Part shown: positions 24,910-33,326 of the stretch, piece by piece | Layout of the letters: every line of letters begins with the position of its first letter | How positions within the stretch are numbered: the stretch's first letter is position 1 | Assembly: GCF_016756495.1 (NCBI RefSeq) | Contig: NZ_AP023243.1 | Location: 5,336,501-5,400,500, forward strand | DNA: 64,000 bases | Direction of reading: 5' to 3' | DNA from: Mesorhizobium sp. 113-3-3 | GTDB taxonomy: Bacteria; Pseudomonadota; Alphaproteobacteria; Rhizobiales; Rhizobiaceae | Notes under the pieces: generated by a model | The model's database searches: none | What the model was told of the DNA's origin: nothing | Seen by the model: only the letters and a program-made list of their open reading frames with translations | Translations under genes and position numbers: made by a program

Positions 24910-25731
24910 TCAGGCTGGATTGCGGCGCGCGGCGCCGAGCCCGCGATGGCGCAGGATCTCGGCGGTGCCGGCGATGATGAAGGACACGACCAGGATCACT
25001 GTCCCCAGCGCCATGACGGTCGGCAGCGAGCGGGGAAAGCGCAGCTGGCTCCAGATATAGAGCGGCAGGGTCGGCTCGGTTCCCGCAAGGAAGAAGACGA
25101 CGATGAATTCGTCGAAGGAAATCAGGAAGGCGAGCATGAAGGCCGACAGCACGGCCGGCAGGCTGAGCGGCAGCATGACGCGCCGGAACGTCGTCCAGTC
25201 GGAGGCGCCGAGGTCGAGCGCCGCCTCTCGAACCGTTTTCGGGATAGCGGCGAAACGGCTGCGCATGACGACCACGGTCGTCGGCAACGCCACCAGTATG
25301 TGGCCGAGCACGATGGCGACGCGCGAGGGCCCGAGGCCGATCAGGTTGACCAGGATCAAGAGCGATATGCCGACGATGACGCCGGGAATGAGGATCGGCA
25401 GCCTTGCTATGGCGCTGATCGTGGCGGCCAGCGGCGAGCGGCCATAGAGGTCCATGTAGGACACGGTGATGCCGCACAGCGTGGCGCCGGAAGCGGCGAT
25501 GGCGCCGATGACGAGGCTGTTCAGGAGCGCGCCCGACAACGCCGGATTGCCGTAGAGCGTCAGATACCATTGCAACGTAAAACCCTGCAGCGGAAACGCT
25601 GCCTGGATGGAATCGTTGAAGGAAAACAGCGGGATCAGCAGGACCGGCAGATAGAGAAAGACCAGATAGGCAAGCACGTAGAGGCCGAGCCAGCTGCCAT
25701 CCCGTTTCGTGCCGGCGCGGTTCGCTTTCAT
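24910..25731 (-). CDS. potC: Polyamine-type ABC transporter permease (PotC-like)
   Basis: This 273-residue inner membrane protein has six predicted spans. The EAA loop with EAALDLGASDWTTFRRVMLP is the contact site for the ATPase. The N terminus LGLYVLAYLVFLYLPVLLIP and the FSFNDS motif are PotC-like. Its start overlaps the upstream permease stop by 4 bp, so the two are translationally coupled. It lies 26 bp before the binding-protein gene. Confidence 0.88.
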   Translation of the reverse strand: MKANRAGTKRDGSWLGLYVLAYLVFLYLPVLLIPLFSFNDSIQAAFPLQGFTLQWYLTLYGNPALSGALLNSLVIGAIAASGATLCGITVSYMDLYGRSPLAATISAIARLPILIPGVIVGISLLILVNLIGLGPSRVAIVLGHILVALPTTVVVMRSRFAAIPKTVREAALDLGASDWTTFRRVMLPLSLPAVLSAFMLAFLISFDEFIVVFFLAGTEPTLPLYIWSQLRFPRSLPTVMALGTVILVVSFIIAGTAEILRHRGLGAARRNPA

Positions 25732-26612
25732 GGGCGGCTGCCAAATCTGTGGTCGGCGCCGCGCGCGACAAGCACCACGGCGAGAATGACCAGCATGACG
25801 CAGACCGAAAGGGCCGCGCCGAACGGCCAGTCATTTGCCTTGCCGAACTGCGACTGGATCAGCGTGCCGATCATGGTACTGGCCGGGCCGCCGACCATGG
25901 CCGGCGTGACATAGTCGCCAACGGTCGGCACGAAGACGACGAGCGCGGCGGCCAATACCCCCGGCATGGAGTTCGGCAGCACGACGCGACGGAATGCGGT
26001 GAACGGGCGCGCGCCGAGGTCGGAGGCGGCCTCGAGCAGCGATTTGGGGATGGTGTCCAGCGCGACATAGATCGGCAGGATGGCGAAGGGCGCGTAGGCA
26101 TGCGCAAGCGTGACGACCACCGCGGCCGGCGTGTTGAGAAAGGCCAGCGTCGGCTCAGACCAGATGCCGCTTTCAATCAGCGCCGAGTTCAGGACGCCGT
26201 TATAGGCGAGCACGATCTTCCAGGCGAAGACGCGCAGGAGATAGCTGGTCCAGAACGGCAGCGTCACCAGGAAGAGCAGCAGGCTGCGCCGCCGCCCGGC
26301 GTGGAAGGCGAGATAGTAGGCGACGGGATAGGCGGTGACGACGGTCGCCAGCGTCACCAGGCCGGCAATGACCAGCGAGCGCAGCGTCACCGTCCAGTAG
26401 AGCGGATCGGTGGCCACGGTGACGAAGTTCCCGACGGTCAGCCCGACGCCGAGCAGCGAGCCGTCATTGCCACGGAAGGCGAGGAACAGCACCAGCCCAA
26501 GCGCGAACAGGATCAGCAGGAAGGTGACCAGCGCACCGGGCAGCAGCATGGCGAGCCGGAAGCCCGATGAAGACCGGGCCTCTGGCGCTTGTGCTGCAAC
26601 GAAGGCCGACAT
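25728..26612 (-). CDS. potB: Polyamine-type ABC transporter permease (PotB-like)
   Basis: The 294-residue permease is the first gene of the importer operon. It has six spans, with the EAA motif LLEAASDLGARPFTAFRRVV. PFWTSYLLRVFAWKIVL is the typical PotB segment after the third span. Starts at GTG 26624 and ATG 26612 are both possible; the ATG was used. Upstream lie a TTGACA box and palindromes likely to be regulatory. Confidence 0.86.
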   Translation of the reverse strand: MSAFVAAQAPEARSSSGFRLAMLLPGALVTFLLILFALGLVLFLAFRGNDGSLLGVGLTVGNFVTVATDPLYWTVTLRSLVIAGLVTLATVVTAYPVAYYLAFHAGRRRSLLLFLVTLPFWTSYLLRVFAWKIVLAYNGVLNSALIESGIWSEPTLAFLNTPAAVVVTLAHAYAPFAILPIYVALDTIPKSLLEAASDLGARPFTAFRRVVLPNSMPGVLAAALVVFVPTVGDYVTPAMVGGPASTMIGTLIQSQFGKANDWPFGAALSVCVMLVILAVVLVARGADHRFGSRP

Positions 26613-26650
26613 CGACCTGCCCACCGAGATTTTGAAATTGGCTAAGACTT

Positions 26651-26673
26651 TTTCATATTCATGAAACTGTCAA
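26651..26673. promoter_or_regulatory. Operator and -35 box of polyamine importer operon
   Basis: TTTCAT (26651-26656) and ATGAAA (26661-26666) form a perfect palindrome around ATTC. Immediately next to it, on the minus strand, is TTGACA (complement of 26668-26673), a good -35 box. A regulator bound here would block transcription of potB. Farther upstream, AACGTTCC (26707-26714) and GGAACGTT (26725-26732) are another perfect inverted repeat. Confidence 0.5.
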
Positions 26674-26812
26674 GCGGAATCCGGCTTTCCTGAATTGGAC
26701 GCAATCAACGTTCCAGCGACTGCGGGAACGTTTGGGCCTTGCCCGGAATGGTCGAAAAGGCGGTAGCCGGCCTGGCAAGCCTGCCGTTCTCCGCCGCGTT
26801 GGTCGGGTCGTC

Positions 26813-27751
26813 TCATCCGAATCGTTTGGTCGGGGCGCCTCGAACGCCTACGCGCACCGCGAACAGCCCGCCCTCCTGCGGGTTCGCCCGCAAATGACTC
26901 TCGCTCATGGTAAACCGCGCCGAGGTGACGAAGAGGGTGTCGAAATTCTCGCCGCCGAAGGCACAGCTCGTCGGCCAGCTGCAGGGCAGCTCCACCACTC
27001 TGTCCAGAACCCCGTCAGGTGAAATGCGAACCAGGCAGCCGCCGCCCGCAACGCGACAGTTCCAGACGTAGCCCTCCGCATCCATGCACGACCCGTCCGG
27101 CAGGCCGCGAGGAAAACCCGAAAAGAAAGGACGCCTGTCGGTTATTCGCGACCGCACCCTGTCCCAGTGGTAGCGAAAGATCTGGTTCTTCGTCGTGTCC
27201 GCCGTGATGAACGTATCATCCGCCGCCCAGACCATCGTGTTGGTGATGCCGAAGCGATCGGTACTGAGCGCCTCGACAGTGCCGGCTGTGTCGACACGAT
27301 AGATCCGCCCCGCATCTCGCGAAATATCGCGCGCAAGATCGTCTGCGCCGATGTTGTTTTCCATCGTGCCGACCCAGAACGAGCCGTCCGGGGCGACCAC
27401 GCCCTCATTCAAGCGTGTGTCAGGGCTGTCCGGTTCGATCGTCGCGATCGTCCTGAAGCTCTCTCCAAAATCCCACAGCGCCACGTCCTTTCGCAGCCCG
27501 ACGATCGCGCCGCCGTCCCGGCGCAGGCCAATCGAGGTTGCGAGGTCCGGGGTCCGCCAGCTCTGATGATCGCGAGTAGCCGGATCGAACCGGTGAATGC
27601 GCCGCCCGATGATGTCCACCCAGATCAGTGCCTTCCTGTTCTCGTCCCAGAGCAGGCTCTCACCGACGATATCCCTGGCATTACACACCAAGCTCGGCTG
27701 TTTTTTTTTCGCTATCCACTGCCCTTCCCCTCCCAGCTGTCGCGCGGTCAA
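26813..27751 (-). CDS. SMP-30/gluconolactonase-family sugar lactonase
   Basis: This is a beta-propeller of about 300 residues in the SMP-30/LRE family. The core begins CNARDIVGESLLWDENRKAL, with the metal Glu in VGESLLWDE, then APDGSFWVGTMEN, FGITNTMVWAADDTFITADT and RGLPDGSCMDAEG, which give the Asn/Asp ligands. These enzymes hydrolyse aldonolactones to aldonic acids. The start is uncertain: the open frame begins at TTG 27751 without a ribosome binding site, and GTG 27688 is also possible. A GGAGG with GTG at 27719 lies in another frame, separated from the core by an A9 tract. It is divergent from the GntR gene of the sugar cluster. Confidence 0.82.
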   Translation of the reverse strand: MTARQLGGEGQWIAKKKQPSLVCNARDIVGESLLWDENRKALIWVDIIGRRIHRFDPATRDHQSWRTPDLATSIGLRRDGGAIVGLRKDVALWDFGESFRTIATIEPDSPDTRLNEGVVAPDGSFWVGTMENNIGADDLARDISRDAGRIYRVDTAGTVEALSTDRFGITNTMVWAADDTFITADTTKNQIFRYHWDRVRSRITDRRPFFSGFPRGLPDGSCMDAEGYVWNCRVAGGGCLVRISPDGVLDRVVELPCSWPTSCAFGGENFDTLFVTSARFTMSESHLRANPQEGGLFAVRVGVRGAPTKRFG

Positions 27752-27757
27752 TCGCTA

Positions 27758-27787
27758 TTGACAGACAAGATTTCATAAAGCTATAGG
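27758..27787 (+). promoter_or_regulatory. Probable promoter of GntR-dehydratase-ABC operon
   Basis: TTGACA (27758-27763) and TATAGG (27782-27787) are spaced by 18 bp, about 37 bp upstream of the GntR start codon. The ATGTCATACA stretch just downstream could be a regulator site. Confidence 0.55.
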
Positions 27788-27823
27788 CATTTCAAGAAAA
27801 CATGTCATACAGGTTTAGGGCAA

Positions 27824-28546
27824 ATGGTAAGCGATCGCAGCATAGAGCCTGACGAGACGAATCCCGGGCTGGTGAGTGCCGCCATTCAGGCCATCACCCA
27901 ACACATCCGCGTCGAAGGCCTTGGCCCCGGCGACCTCTTGCCCAGTGAAGCCGACATGACCCGCAAGCTCAGTGTCTCGCGCACAGTGGTGCGGGAGGCG
28001 TTTCGATCGTTGTCGGCGATGCGTCTCATCGACATGAGCGCCGGCCGGCGTGCCAGCGTCGCCAAGCTCGACATTGGCGCCATGTCGATGGTGATTGAGC
28101 ACGGCGTCACCACCGAACAGATCAGCGTCCAGCAGGTTTATGATGTGCGCCGCACCATCGAAATGCGCACGGTGGCGCTCGCCGCACTCCGGCGGACCGA
28201 TGCGGAGGCGGCTGAAATACAGAAATGCGCGCAGCTGATGCGCGAGAATTACCGTACGCCCGAGATCGTCATGGAGTACGACATCGCATTCCATGAGGCG
28301 ATCGCGCAGGCCTCCCACAACCCGGTGTTTTCGTTGATCATCAACGCCTTCAGCGGTGTCACGCGACGCACCTGGGTGATCGGCTGGCGTACGCGCGCCA
28401 CCGAGGAAGAGCAGATCAAGATGATCGAGGGGCACGCGGATATTGCCCGGGCGATCGTCGCTGGGAACCCGCAACTTGCCGCCGAACATATGGCCGCGCA
28501 TTTCGACAAGAGCGTCAAGGCATTGATCGACGCGGGGATCGCATGA
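27824..28546 (+). CDS. GntR-family regulator, FCD domain (FadR-like)
   Basis: The 240-residue protein has a winged helix (AIQAITQHIRVEGLGPGDLL, then PSEADMTRKLSVSRTVVREA) followed by an all-helical FCD ligand-binding domain. Its Asp/His metal ligands are expected in EYDIAFHEAIAQASHN and EGHADIARAIVAG. It is the first gene of the sugar catabolic operon and overlaps the dehydratase by 4 bp (ATGA). FCD regulators typically sense a sugar acid or other organic acid made in the pathway they control, which fits its neighbours. Confidence 0.9.
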   Translation: MVSDRSIEPDETNPGLVSAAIQAITQHIRVEGLGPGDLLPSEADMTRKLSVSRTVVREAFRSLSAMRLIDMSAGRRASVAKLDIGAMSMVIEHGVTTEQISVQQVYDVRRTIEMRTVALAALRRTDAEAAEIQKCAQLMRENYRTPEIVMEYDIAFHEAIAQASHNPVFSLIINAFSGVTRRTWVIGWRTRATEEEQIKMIEGHADIARAIVAGNPQLAAEHMAAHFDKSVKALIDAGIA

Positions 28547-29745
28547 AAATCCGCTCGATCGAGACCATCCGCATCGAAGAACGACCCAATCTACTCTGGG
28601 TCGAGGTGCATACGGACGAGGGCGTCACCGGCCTCGGCGAAACCTTTTTCCTGGCCCGCACGGTCGAGGAATACATCCACGAATATGTCGCGCCACGCGT
28701 CATCGGCCGCGATCCACTGCAGATCGATCTGCTTTCCGCAGATCTGGTTGGCTATCTCGGTTTCCGCTCAAGCGGGGTCGAAGTGCGCGGCAATTCCGCC
28801 TTCGACATCGCGCTCTGGGACATTTTCGGCAAGGCGATGAACCAGCCGATCGCGCAGCTTCTGGGAGGCTTTTCGCGGCAGTCCATCCGCACCTACAACA
28901 CCTGCGCCGGCACCGAATACATCAAGGACGGCAAGGGACAGACCACCGCGAATTATGGTCTCGGCACAAGGCAAGGTTACGACGACCTGAACGGGTTTCT
29001 CCACCGCGCCGACGAATTGGCGGCGGAGCTGCTCGAGGACGGTATCACGGCCATGAAGATCTGGCCTTTCGACCATGCCGCAGAGAAAAGCCGGGGGCTA
29101 GACATTAGCGCCGGCGATCTCAAAGCCGCGCTGCAGCCCTTCGAGAAGATCCGCAAAGCCGTCGGCGACAAGATCGACATCATGGTCGAGTTCCACTCCA
29201 TGTGGCAGCTCCTGCCCGCGATCAAGATCGCCAAGGCGCTCGGACCTTATGGCACCTACTGGCATGAGGATCCCATCCGCATGGACAGCCTCGCCGATCT
29301 CAAGCGCTATGAGGCCGCGAGCCCGGCGCCGATCTCGGCGTCGGAAACCTTGGGCAGTCGCTGGGCGTTCCGCGACCTTCTGGAGACGGGCGCCGCGGGC
29401 ATCGTCATGCTGGACATTTCCTGGTGTGGCGGACTTTCCGAGGCACGCAAGATCGCAGCGATGGCGGAGGCCTGGCATCTGCCGGTCGCCCCGCACGACT
29501 GCACCGGGCCGGTGGTGCTGGCGGCGTCCACGCATTTGTCGCTCAACGCGCCCAACGCCCTCGTCCAGGAGAGTGTGCGGGCATTTTACAGGACCTGGTA
29601 TCGCGACCTCGTGACCGCGCTGCCGGAAGTCAAGGACGGCATGATCACCGTGCCGCCTGGTCCCGGCCTCGGGCTGGAGCTCAATCCCGACCTCGGTCGG
29701 GCCTACACCGTCCATCGCCGGGTCTCCGACAAGACGGACATCTGA
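28543..29745 (+). CDS. Enolase-superfamily sugar acid dehydratase (mandelate racemase subgroup)
   Basis: This is a 400-residue two-domain protein: an N-terminal capping domain and a TIM barrel. TAMKIWPFD carries the first Lys of the usual KxK motif, with Trp at the second Lys position. The metal ligands appear as Glu in IMVEFHSMW, Glu in WHEDPI and Glu in ISASETLG. LDISWCGG and APHDCTGPVVLA give a likely Asp-His acid-base pair. Such enzymes dehydrate sugar acids to 2-keto-3-deoxy acids or isomerise lactones; the KxW form suggests a specialised branch. The substrate is unknown. It overlaps the GntR gene and precedes the sugar importer. Confidence 0.85.
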   Translation: MKIRSIETIRIEERPNLLWVEVHTDEGVTGLGETFFLARTVEEYIHEYVAPRVIGRDPLQIDLLSADLVGYLGFRSSGVEVRGNSAFDIALWDIFGKAMNQPIAQLLGGFSRQSIRTYNTCAGTEYIKDGKGQTTANYGLGTRQGYDDLNGFLHRADELAAELLEDGITAMKIWPFDHAAEKSRGLDISAGDLKAALQPFEKIRKAVGDKIDIMVEFHSMWQLLPAIKIAKALGPYGTYWHEDPIRMDSLADLKRYEAASPAPISASETLGSRWAFRDLLETGAAGIVMLDISWCGGLSEARKIAAMAEAWHLPVAPHDCTGPVVLAASTHLSLNAPNALVQESVRAFYRTWYRDLVTALPEVKDGMITVPPGPGLGLELNPDLGRAYTVHRRVSDKTDI

Positions 29746-29770
29746 AGCACACTCAACGGGAGGAATAGAA

Positions 29771-30748
29771 ATGAAACGACTGACTGCAACGCTTTTGCTC
29801 GCCACGACCCTGCTTGCCGGGCCTTCCGTCGCCAGTGCCGACGGGCTCAACATCGTCTTTACGCACCATTCGTCGGCCTCGAACACCTTCTGGCAGGCGG
29901 TGAAGAAGGGCTTTGACGATGCCTGCGGCAAGGTCGTGGCCAAGTGCAACATGATCTTCACCCAGACCGAAGGCTCGGTCGAACAGCAACTCGCCAACAT
30001 GCGCGCCGCGCTTGCGGCCAAGCCGGATGCCCTGCTGACCTCGATTGTGGACAACAAGGCGTTCGACGACGTCATCAAGGAGGCGCGGGACGCCGGTGTG
30101 TTGGTGATTGCCGTCAATGTCGATGACACCGAAGGCGCCAAGGGCAATGCACGGCAGGCCTTCATCGGGCAAGGTTTCAAGCCGGCGGGCTATTCGCTCG
30201 GCAAAGCGATTTCCGAGAGCTTCCCGAAAGAGGGGCCGATCAAGGTTCTGGTCGGCATTTCCGCACCCGGCCAGAACTGGTCAGAAAGCCGCGGCGCGGG
30301 CGTCATGCAGTTCCTGGAAGAGTACAAGGCGGCCCACCCCGACCGCCAGGTTTCATGGGAGCGGATCGACAGCGGAACGGATCTTGCGATCACGTCCGAT
30401 CGTGTCGGCGCCTATCTCAACGCGCATCCCGACACCACGGCCTATTTCGACACCGGCTTCTGGTGCGCGGGCGTTGCGCGCTCGCTGCAGGACCGCGGCG
30501 TCGCGCCGGGCAAGGTCCTGCTTGGCGGCTTCGATCTGGTGCCGGAAGTCCTGCAGCAGATGCAGAAGGGCTACGTCCAGGCTCTGGTGGATCAACAGCC
30601 CTACATGCAGGGCTTCATGCCCGTCATGGAAGCCTACCTGAACAAGAAGGTCGGTCTGGCCCCCTCCGACATCGATACGGGTCAAGGCATCGTACGCCCG
30701 GATCAGGCCGATGCGATCATGACGCTTTCCTCGCAAGGTCTGCGTTAA
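29771..30748 (+). CDS. Ribose-type sugar ABC transporter binding protein
   Basis: The 325-residue periplasmic binding protein has a signal peptide (LTATLLLATTLLAGPSVASA, about 4-23). The Peripla_BP_4 fold follows, with VFTHHSSASNTFWQAVKKGF, ALLTSIVDNKAFDDVIKEAR and TAYFDTGFWCAGVARSL. It resembles the RbsB/FrcB group and should feed the permease and ATPase encoded next. An AT-rich leader with GGGAGG precedes the ATG. A hairpin at 30769-30796 follows the stop. Confidence 0.88.
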   Translation: MKRLTATLLLATTLLAGPSVASADGLNIVFTHHSSASNTFWQAVKKGFDDACGKVVAKCNMIFTQTEGSVEQQLANMRAALAAKPDALLTSIVDNKAFDDVIKEARDAGVLVIAVNVDDTEGAKGNARQAFIGQGFKPAGYSLGKAISESFPKEGPIKVLVGISAPGQNWSESRGAGVMQFLEEYKAAHPDRQVSWERIDSGTDLAITSDRVGAYLNAHPDTTAYFDTGFWCAGVARSLQDRGVAPGKVLLGGFDLVPEVLQQMQKGYVQALVDQQPYMQGFMPVMEAYLNKKVGLAPSDIDTGQGIVRPDQADAIMTLSSQGLR

Positions 30749-30768
30749 GCCCACACCCGCCATGTGTT

Positions 30769-30796
30769 CACCCGGCGGTCCGCGCACTGCCGGGTG
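30769..30796 (+). promoter_or_regulatory. Hairpin after binding-protein gene
   Basis: CACCCGGC (30769-30776) pairs with GCCGGGTG (30789-30796). It lies 20 bp after the binding-protein stop and before the permease start, a position typical for mRNA stabilisation or attenuation that raises binding protein over membrane components. Confidence 0.55.
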
Positions 30797-30826
30797 GTCC
30801 CTTGCCTCGAATTCCTGGAGCCTGCC

Positions 30827-31804
30827 TTGAAACGCCTCTTCAAGACCTATCTGGAAAAGCCGGAACTGGCGGGACTGATCCTGCTGGTGCTTCTGGTGGT
30901 GATTTTCGAGATCCGCTCGGATGGCGTGTTCCTCAATCAGGATAACCTTCGCGGCATCCTCGGCATTCTGCCGGAAACGGGCCTCGTCGCCATCGGCGTC
31001 ACGATCTTGATGATCAGCGGCGAGTTCGACCTGTCGGTTGGATCGGTGTTCGCGCTGATGCCGATGTGCATGGCGGTCCTCATGGTCGAAGGGCTGCCCT
31101 TCCCCCTTGCCTTGCTGGCCGGGCTTGTCGTCTGCGCGGTGATCGGATTTATCAACGGCTATGTGACGATCTGGTTCGAGATCCCGAGCTTTATCACCAC
31201 GCTCGGCATGCTTTTCATCGCCCGGTCCCTGACGATCGTCGTCTCGGGCGGGTTTCCACCCTTGCTTCCCGCCGATCTGCCGAACTGGCTGTTCACCTCG
31301 TTCGTCGGCCCCGGCAACATGTTCCGCATGTCGTTCCTGTGGTTTGCGGGAATTGCGCTGCTGACATCCCTGATGCTTTCCAGAACCAATTTCGGCAACT
31401 GGATAAAGGCCACCGGCGGCTTCCACCCGGCTGCCGCCTCGATGGGCATCCCGACCGCGAGGGTAAAACTCGCATGCTTCGTGCTTTGCTCGATGCTGTC
31501 GGGTTTCGCCGGCATGCTGCAAGTGCTGAGGCTGGGCTCCCCCTTGCCTTCCATCGGCGAAGGTCTGGAACTCCAGGCGGTCGCCTCAGCGGTGATCGGC
31601 GGCGCTTCGCTCGCAGGCGGCATCGGCACGGTCGCCGGCGGCATCATCGGCACAATCCTCATCCGCATCATCGACAACGGGCTGGTGCTCTCGAATGTCG
31701 ACGCGAACTGGTTCAAATTCGCGATCGGCTTCCTGACCATTTTCGCCGTCGTCGCCAATGCCTGGATGCGCAAACGCGCCAAGGCGATCAAGATGGAGGG
31801 CTGA
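30827..31804 (+). CDS. Ribose-type sugar ABC transporter permease
   Basis: The 325-residue permease of the RbsC family has about eight to ten spans. The conserved ISGEFDLSVGSVFAL occurs near residue 65, followed by GYVTIWFEIPSFITTLGML and the C-terminal IGGASLAGGIGTVAGGIIG. The chosen start is TTG at 30827, with GGAG 6 bp upstream; a GTG at 30764 would prepend a hairpin-encoded, non-homologous leader. It forms one importer with the adjacent binding protein and single-domain ATPase. Confidence 0.87.
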   Translation: MKRLFKTYLEKPELAGLILLVLLVVIFEIRSDGVFLNQDNLRGILGILPETGLVAIGVTILMISGEFDLSVGSVFALMPMCMAVLMVEGLPFPLALLAGLVVCAVIGFINGYVTIWFEIPSFITTLGMLFIARSLTIVVSGGFPPLLPADLPNWLFTSFVGPGNMFRMSFLWFAGIALLTSLMLSRTNFGNWIKATGGFHPAAASMGIPTARVKLACFVLCSMLSGFAGMLQVLRLGSPLPSIGEGLELQAVASAVIGGASLAGGIGTVAGGIIGTILIRIIDNGLVLSNVDANWFKFAIGFLTIFAVVANAWMRKRAKAIKMEG

Positions 31805-31807
31805 GCC

Positions 31808-32539
31808 ATGGAAGACGCAATCATCTCCGTGCGCAATCTTCACAAATGGTATTCCGGCGTCCATGCGTTGAAGGGGGTGAGCCTCGACCTGAAGCGCGGC
31901 GAGGCGCTCGGGCTGGTCGGCGACAACGGTGCCGGCAAATCGACGCTCATCAACATCCTGTCCGGCGTCCATACCGCTGACGAAGGCGAGATCCTGGTCG
32001 AAGGCAGACCGGTGCGGATCGCGAGGCCGCGCGATGCGATGAACCTCGGCATCGAGACCATCTACCAGTACAATTCTATGGTTCCCACCATGTCGATCGC
32101 CAGGAACCTGTTTATCGGCCGCGAACCGACGCTGTTTTCCTTATTCGGCGTCGGCATCCTGGATCAAAAGAAGATGGGCAGCGAGAGCATCAAGGCGATC
32201 GCCAATGTCGACCTGCATCTGCGCTCGCCCGACGCGCTGGTCGGTGAATTGTCAGGCGGCCAGCGGCAGGGTGTCGCCATCGCGCGCGCCATGCATTTCA
32301 AATCGAAGGTGATGATCCTCGACGAACCGACCAATCACCTTTCGGTCAAGGAGACCAGCAAGGTCATCGGCTTCGTGCGTGGACTGAAGGCGCAAGGGGT
32401 GACCGGCGTTTTCATCAGCCACAACATGCATCACGTCTTTGATTGCTGTGATCGCGTGGTCGCGATGGCGCGCGGCGAGGTCGTGCTCGACAAGCGCATC
32501 GAGGAGACCTCCATCGATGAAGTCCACAACGTGCTTTGA
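31808..32539 (+). CDS. Ribose-type sugar ABC transporter ATP-binding protein, single domain
   Basis: This is a 243-residue ATPase, half the length of the usual two-domain RbsA. Walker [17 protein letters not shown], signature LSGGQRQGVAIARAM, Walker B VMILDEPTNHLSV and switch His in FISHNMHHVF are intact. The arrangement matches FrcA-type fructose/ribose importers of rhizobia, in which two copies of a single-domain ATPase form the dimer. It starts 3 bp after the permease stop, so it is tightly coupled. Confidence 0.9.
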   Translation: MEDAIISVRNLHKWYSGVHALKGVSLDLKRGEALGLVGDNGAGKSTLINILSGVHTADEGEILVEGRPVRIARPRDAMNLGIETIYQYNSMVPTMSIARNLFIGREPTLFSLFGVGILDQKKMGSESIKAIANVDLHLRSPDALVGELSGGQRQGVAIARAMHFKSKVMILDEPTNHLSVKETSKVIGFVRGLKAQGVTGVFISHNMHHVFDCCDRVVAMARGEVVLDKRIEETSIDEVHNVL

Positions 32540-32554
32540 GGAGCGGGAACGGTG

Positions 32555-33310
32555 ATGACGAACCTTTCCGGTAAAGGAGTGCTCCTGACGGGTGGTCTCG
32601 GTTCGCTGGGCCGCGCCCAGGCTGCCGCGCTTGCCCGCGCCGGCGCGCGCGTGCTGTTGCTTGACCGGCCGGAGAATGCCGAAGGGCCTGGAATCGCCGC
32701 GGAGCTGGCGGCGGCAAACAAGGGTACGATCGTCTATGTCGGTTGCGACTTGAACCAGCTGGCTGAAACCGAGGCAGCGGTTAGGGCGCTCGCCGACGCA
32801 GAAGGCACGATCGACATTCTGATCAACAACGCCGCGCTCATCATCAACCGTCCGTTCGAGGAATTCTCGCTTGGCGAGTACGAGGACCAGATCCGTGTGA
32901 ATTCATCGGCTGCCTTCGCGCTGGCACGCGCCTGCGCCCCCGGCATGAAGAAGAAGGGCTGGGGCAGGATCGTCAACTTCTGCTCGGTGACGCTGAACGG
33001 CCGCTGGGAGGGCTACGTGCCCTATGTGGCCTCGAAGGGCGCCATGCTGGGACTGACCAAGTCGCTGGCGCGGGAATTGGGGCCACACGGCATCACCGTG
33101 AACGCGGTGTCGCCCGGCGCTGTCGTTTCCGAGGCAGAGGAGCGCGTCTTCGGAGAACGGCTCGAGGAATACAGTGACTGGATCCTCGCCAACCAAAGCC
33201 TTAAGCGGCGAATCGAGCCGCAGCATATCGCCGATTTGGTGCTATTCCTCGTCTCCCCGGCCGCGGACATGATCAGCGGTCAGAACATCAACATCGATGG
33301 CGGATGGTAG
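32555..33310 (+). CDS. SDR-family sugar dehydrogenase
   Basis: This is a 251-residue short-chain dehydrogenase/reductase. The N-terminal GGLGSLGRAQAAALARAGA is a modified TGxxxGxG dinucleotide site, NNAALI is the structural Asn motif, SVTLNGRWEGYVPYVASKGA gives the Ser-Tyr-Lys triad, and SPGAVVSEAEE follows. In this operon it most likely oxidises the imported sugar at C1 to its lactone, upstream of the SMP-30 lactonase. GAGGAG precedes overlapping GTG (32552) and ATG (32555) starts. NAD versus NADP use cannot be fixed by eye. Confidence 0.86.
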   Translation: MTNLSGKGVLLTGGLGSLGRAQAAALARAGARVLLLDRPENAEGPGIAAELAAANKGTIVYVGCDLNQLAETEAAVRALADAEGTIDILINNAALIINRPFEEFSLGEYEDQIRVNSSAAFALARACAPGMKKKGWGRIVNFCSVTLNGRWEGYVPYVASKGAMLGLTKSLARELGPHGITVNAVSPGAVVSEAEERVFGERLEEYSDWILANQSLKRRIEPQHIADLVLFLVSPAADMISGQNINIDGGW

Positions 33311-33326
33311 CCGTGGCGGCCTTTCG

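Noticed and set aside
24884..25834. Upstream extension of the polyamine binding-protein frame to 673 codons
   Set aside because: The extension runs through the permease gene in the wrong frame; the signal peptide begins at the ATG at 24883.
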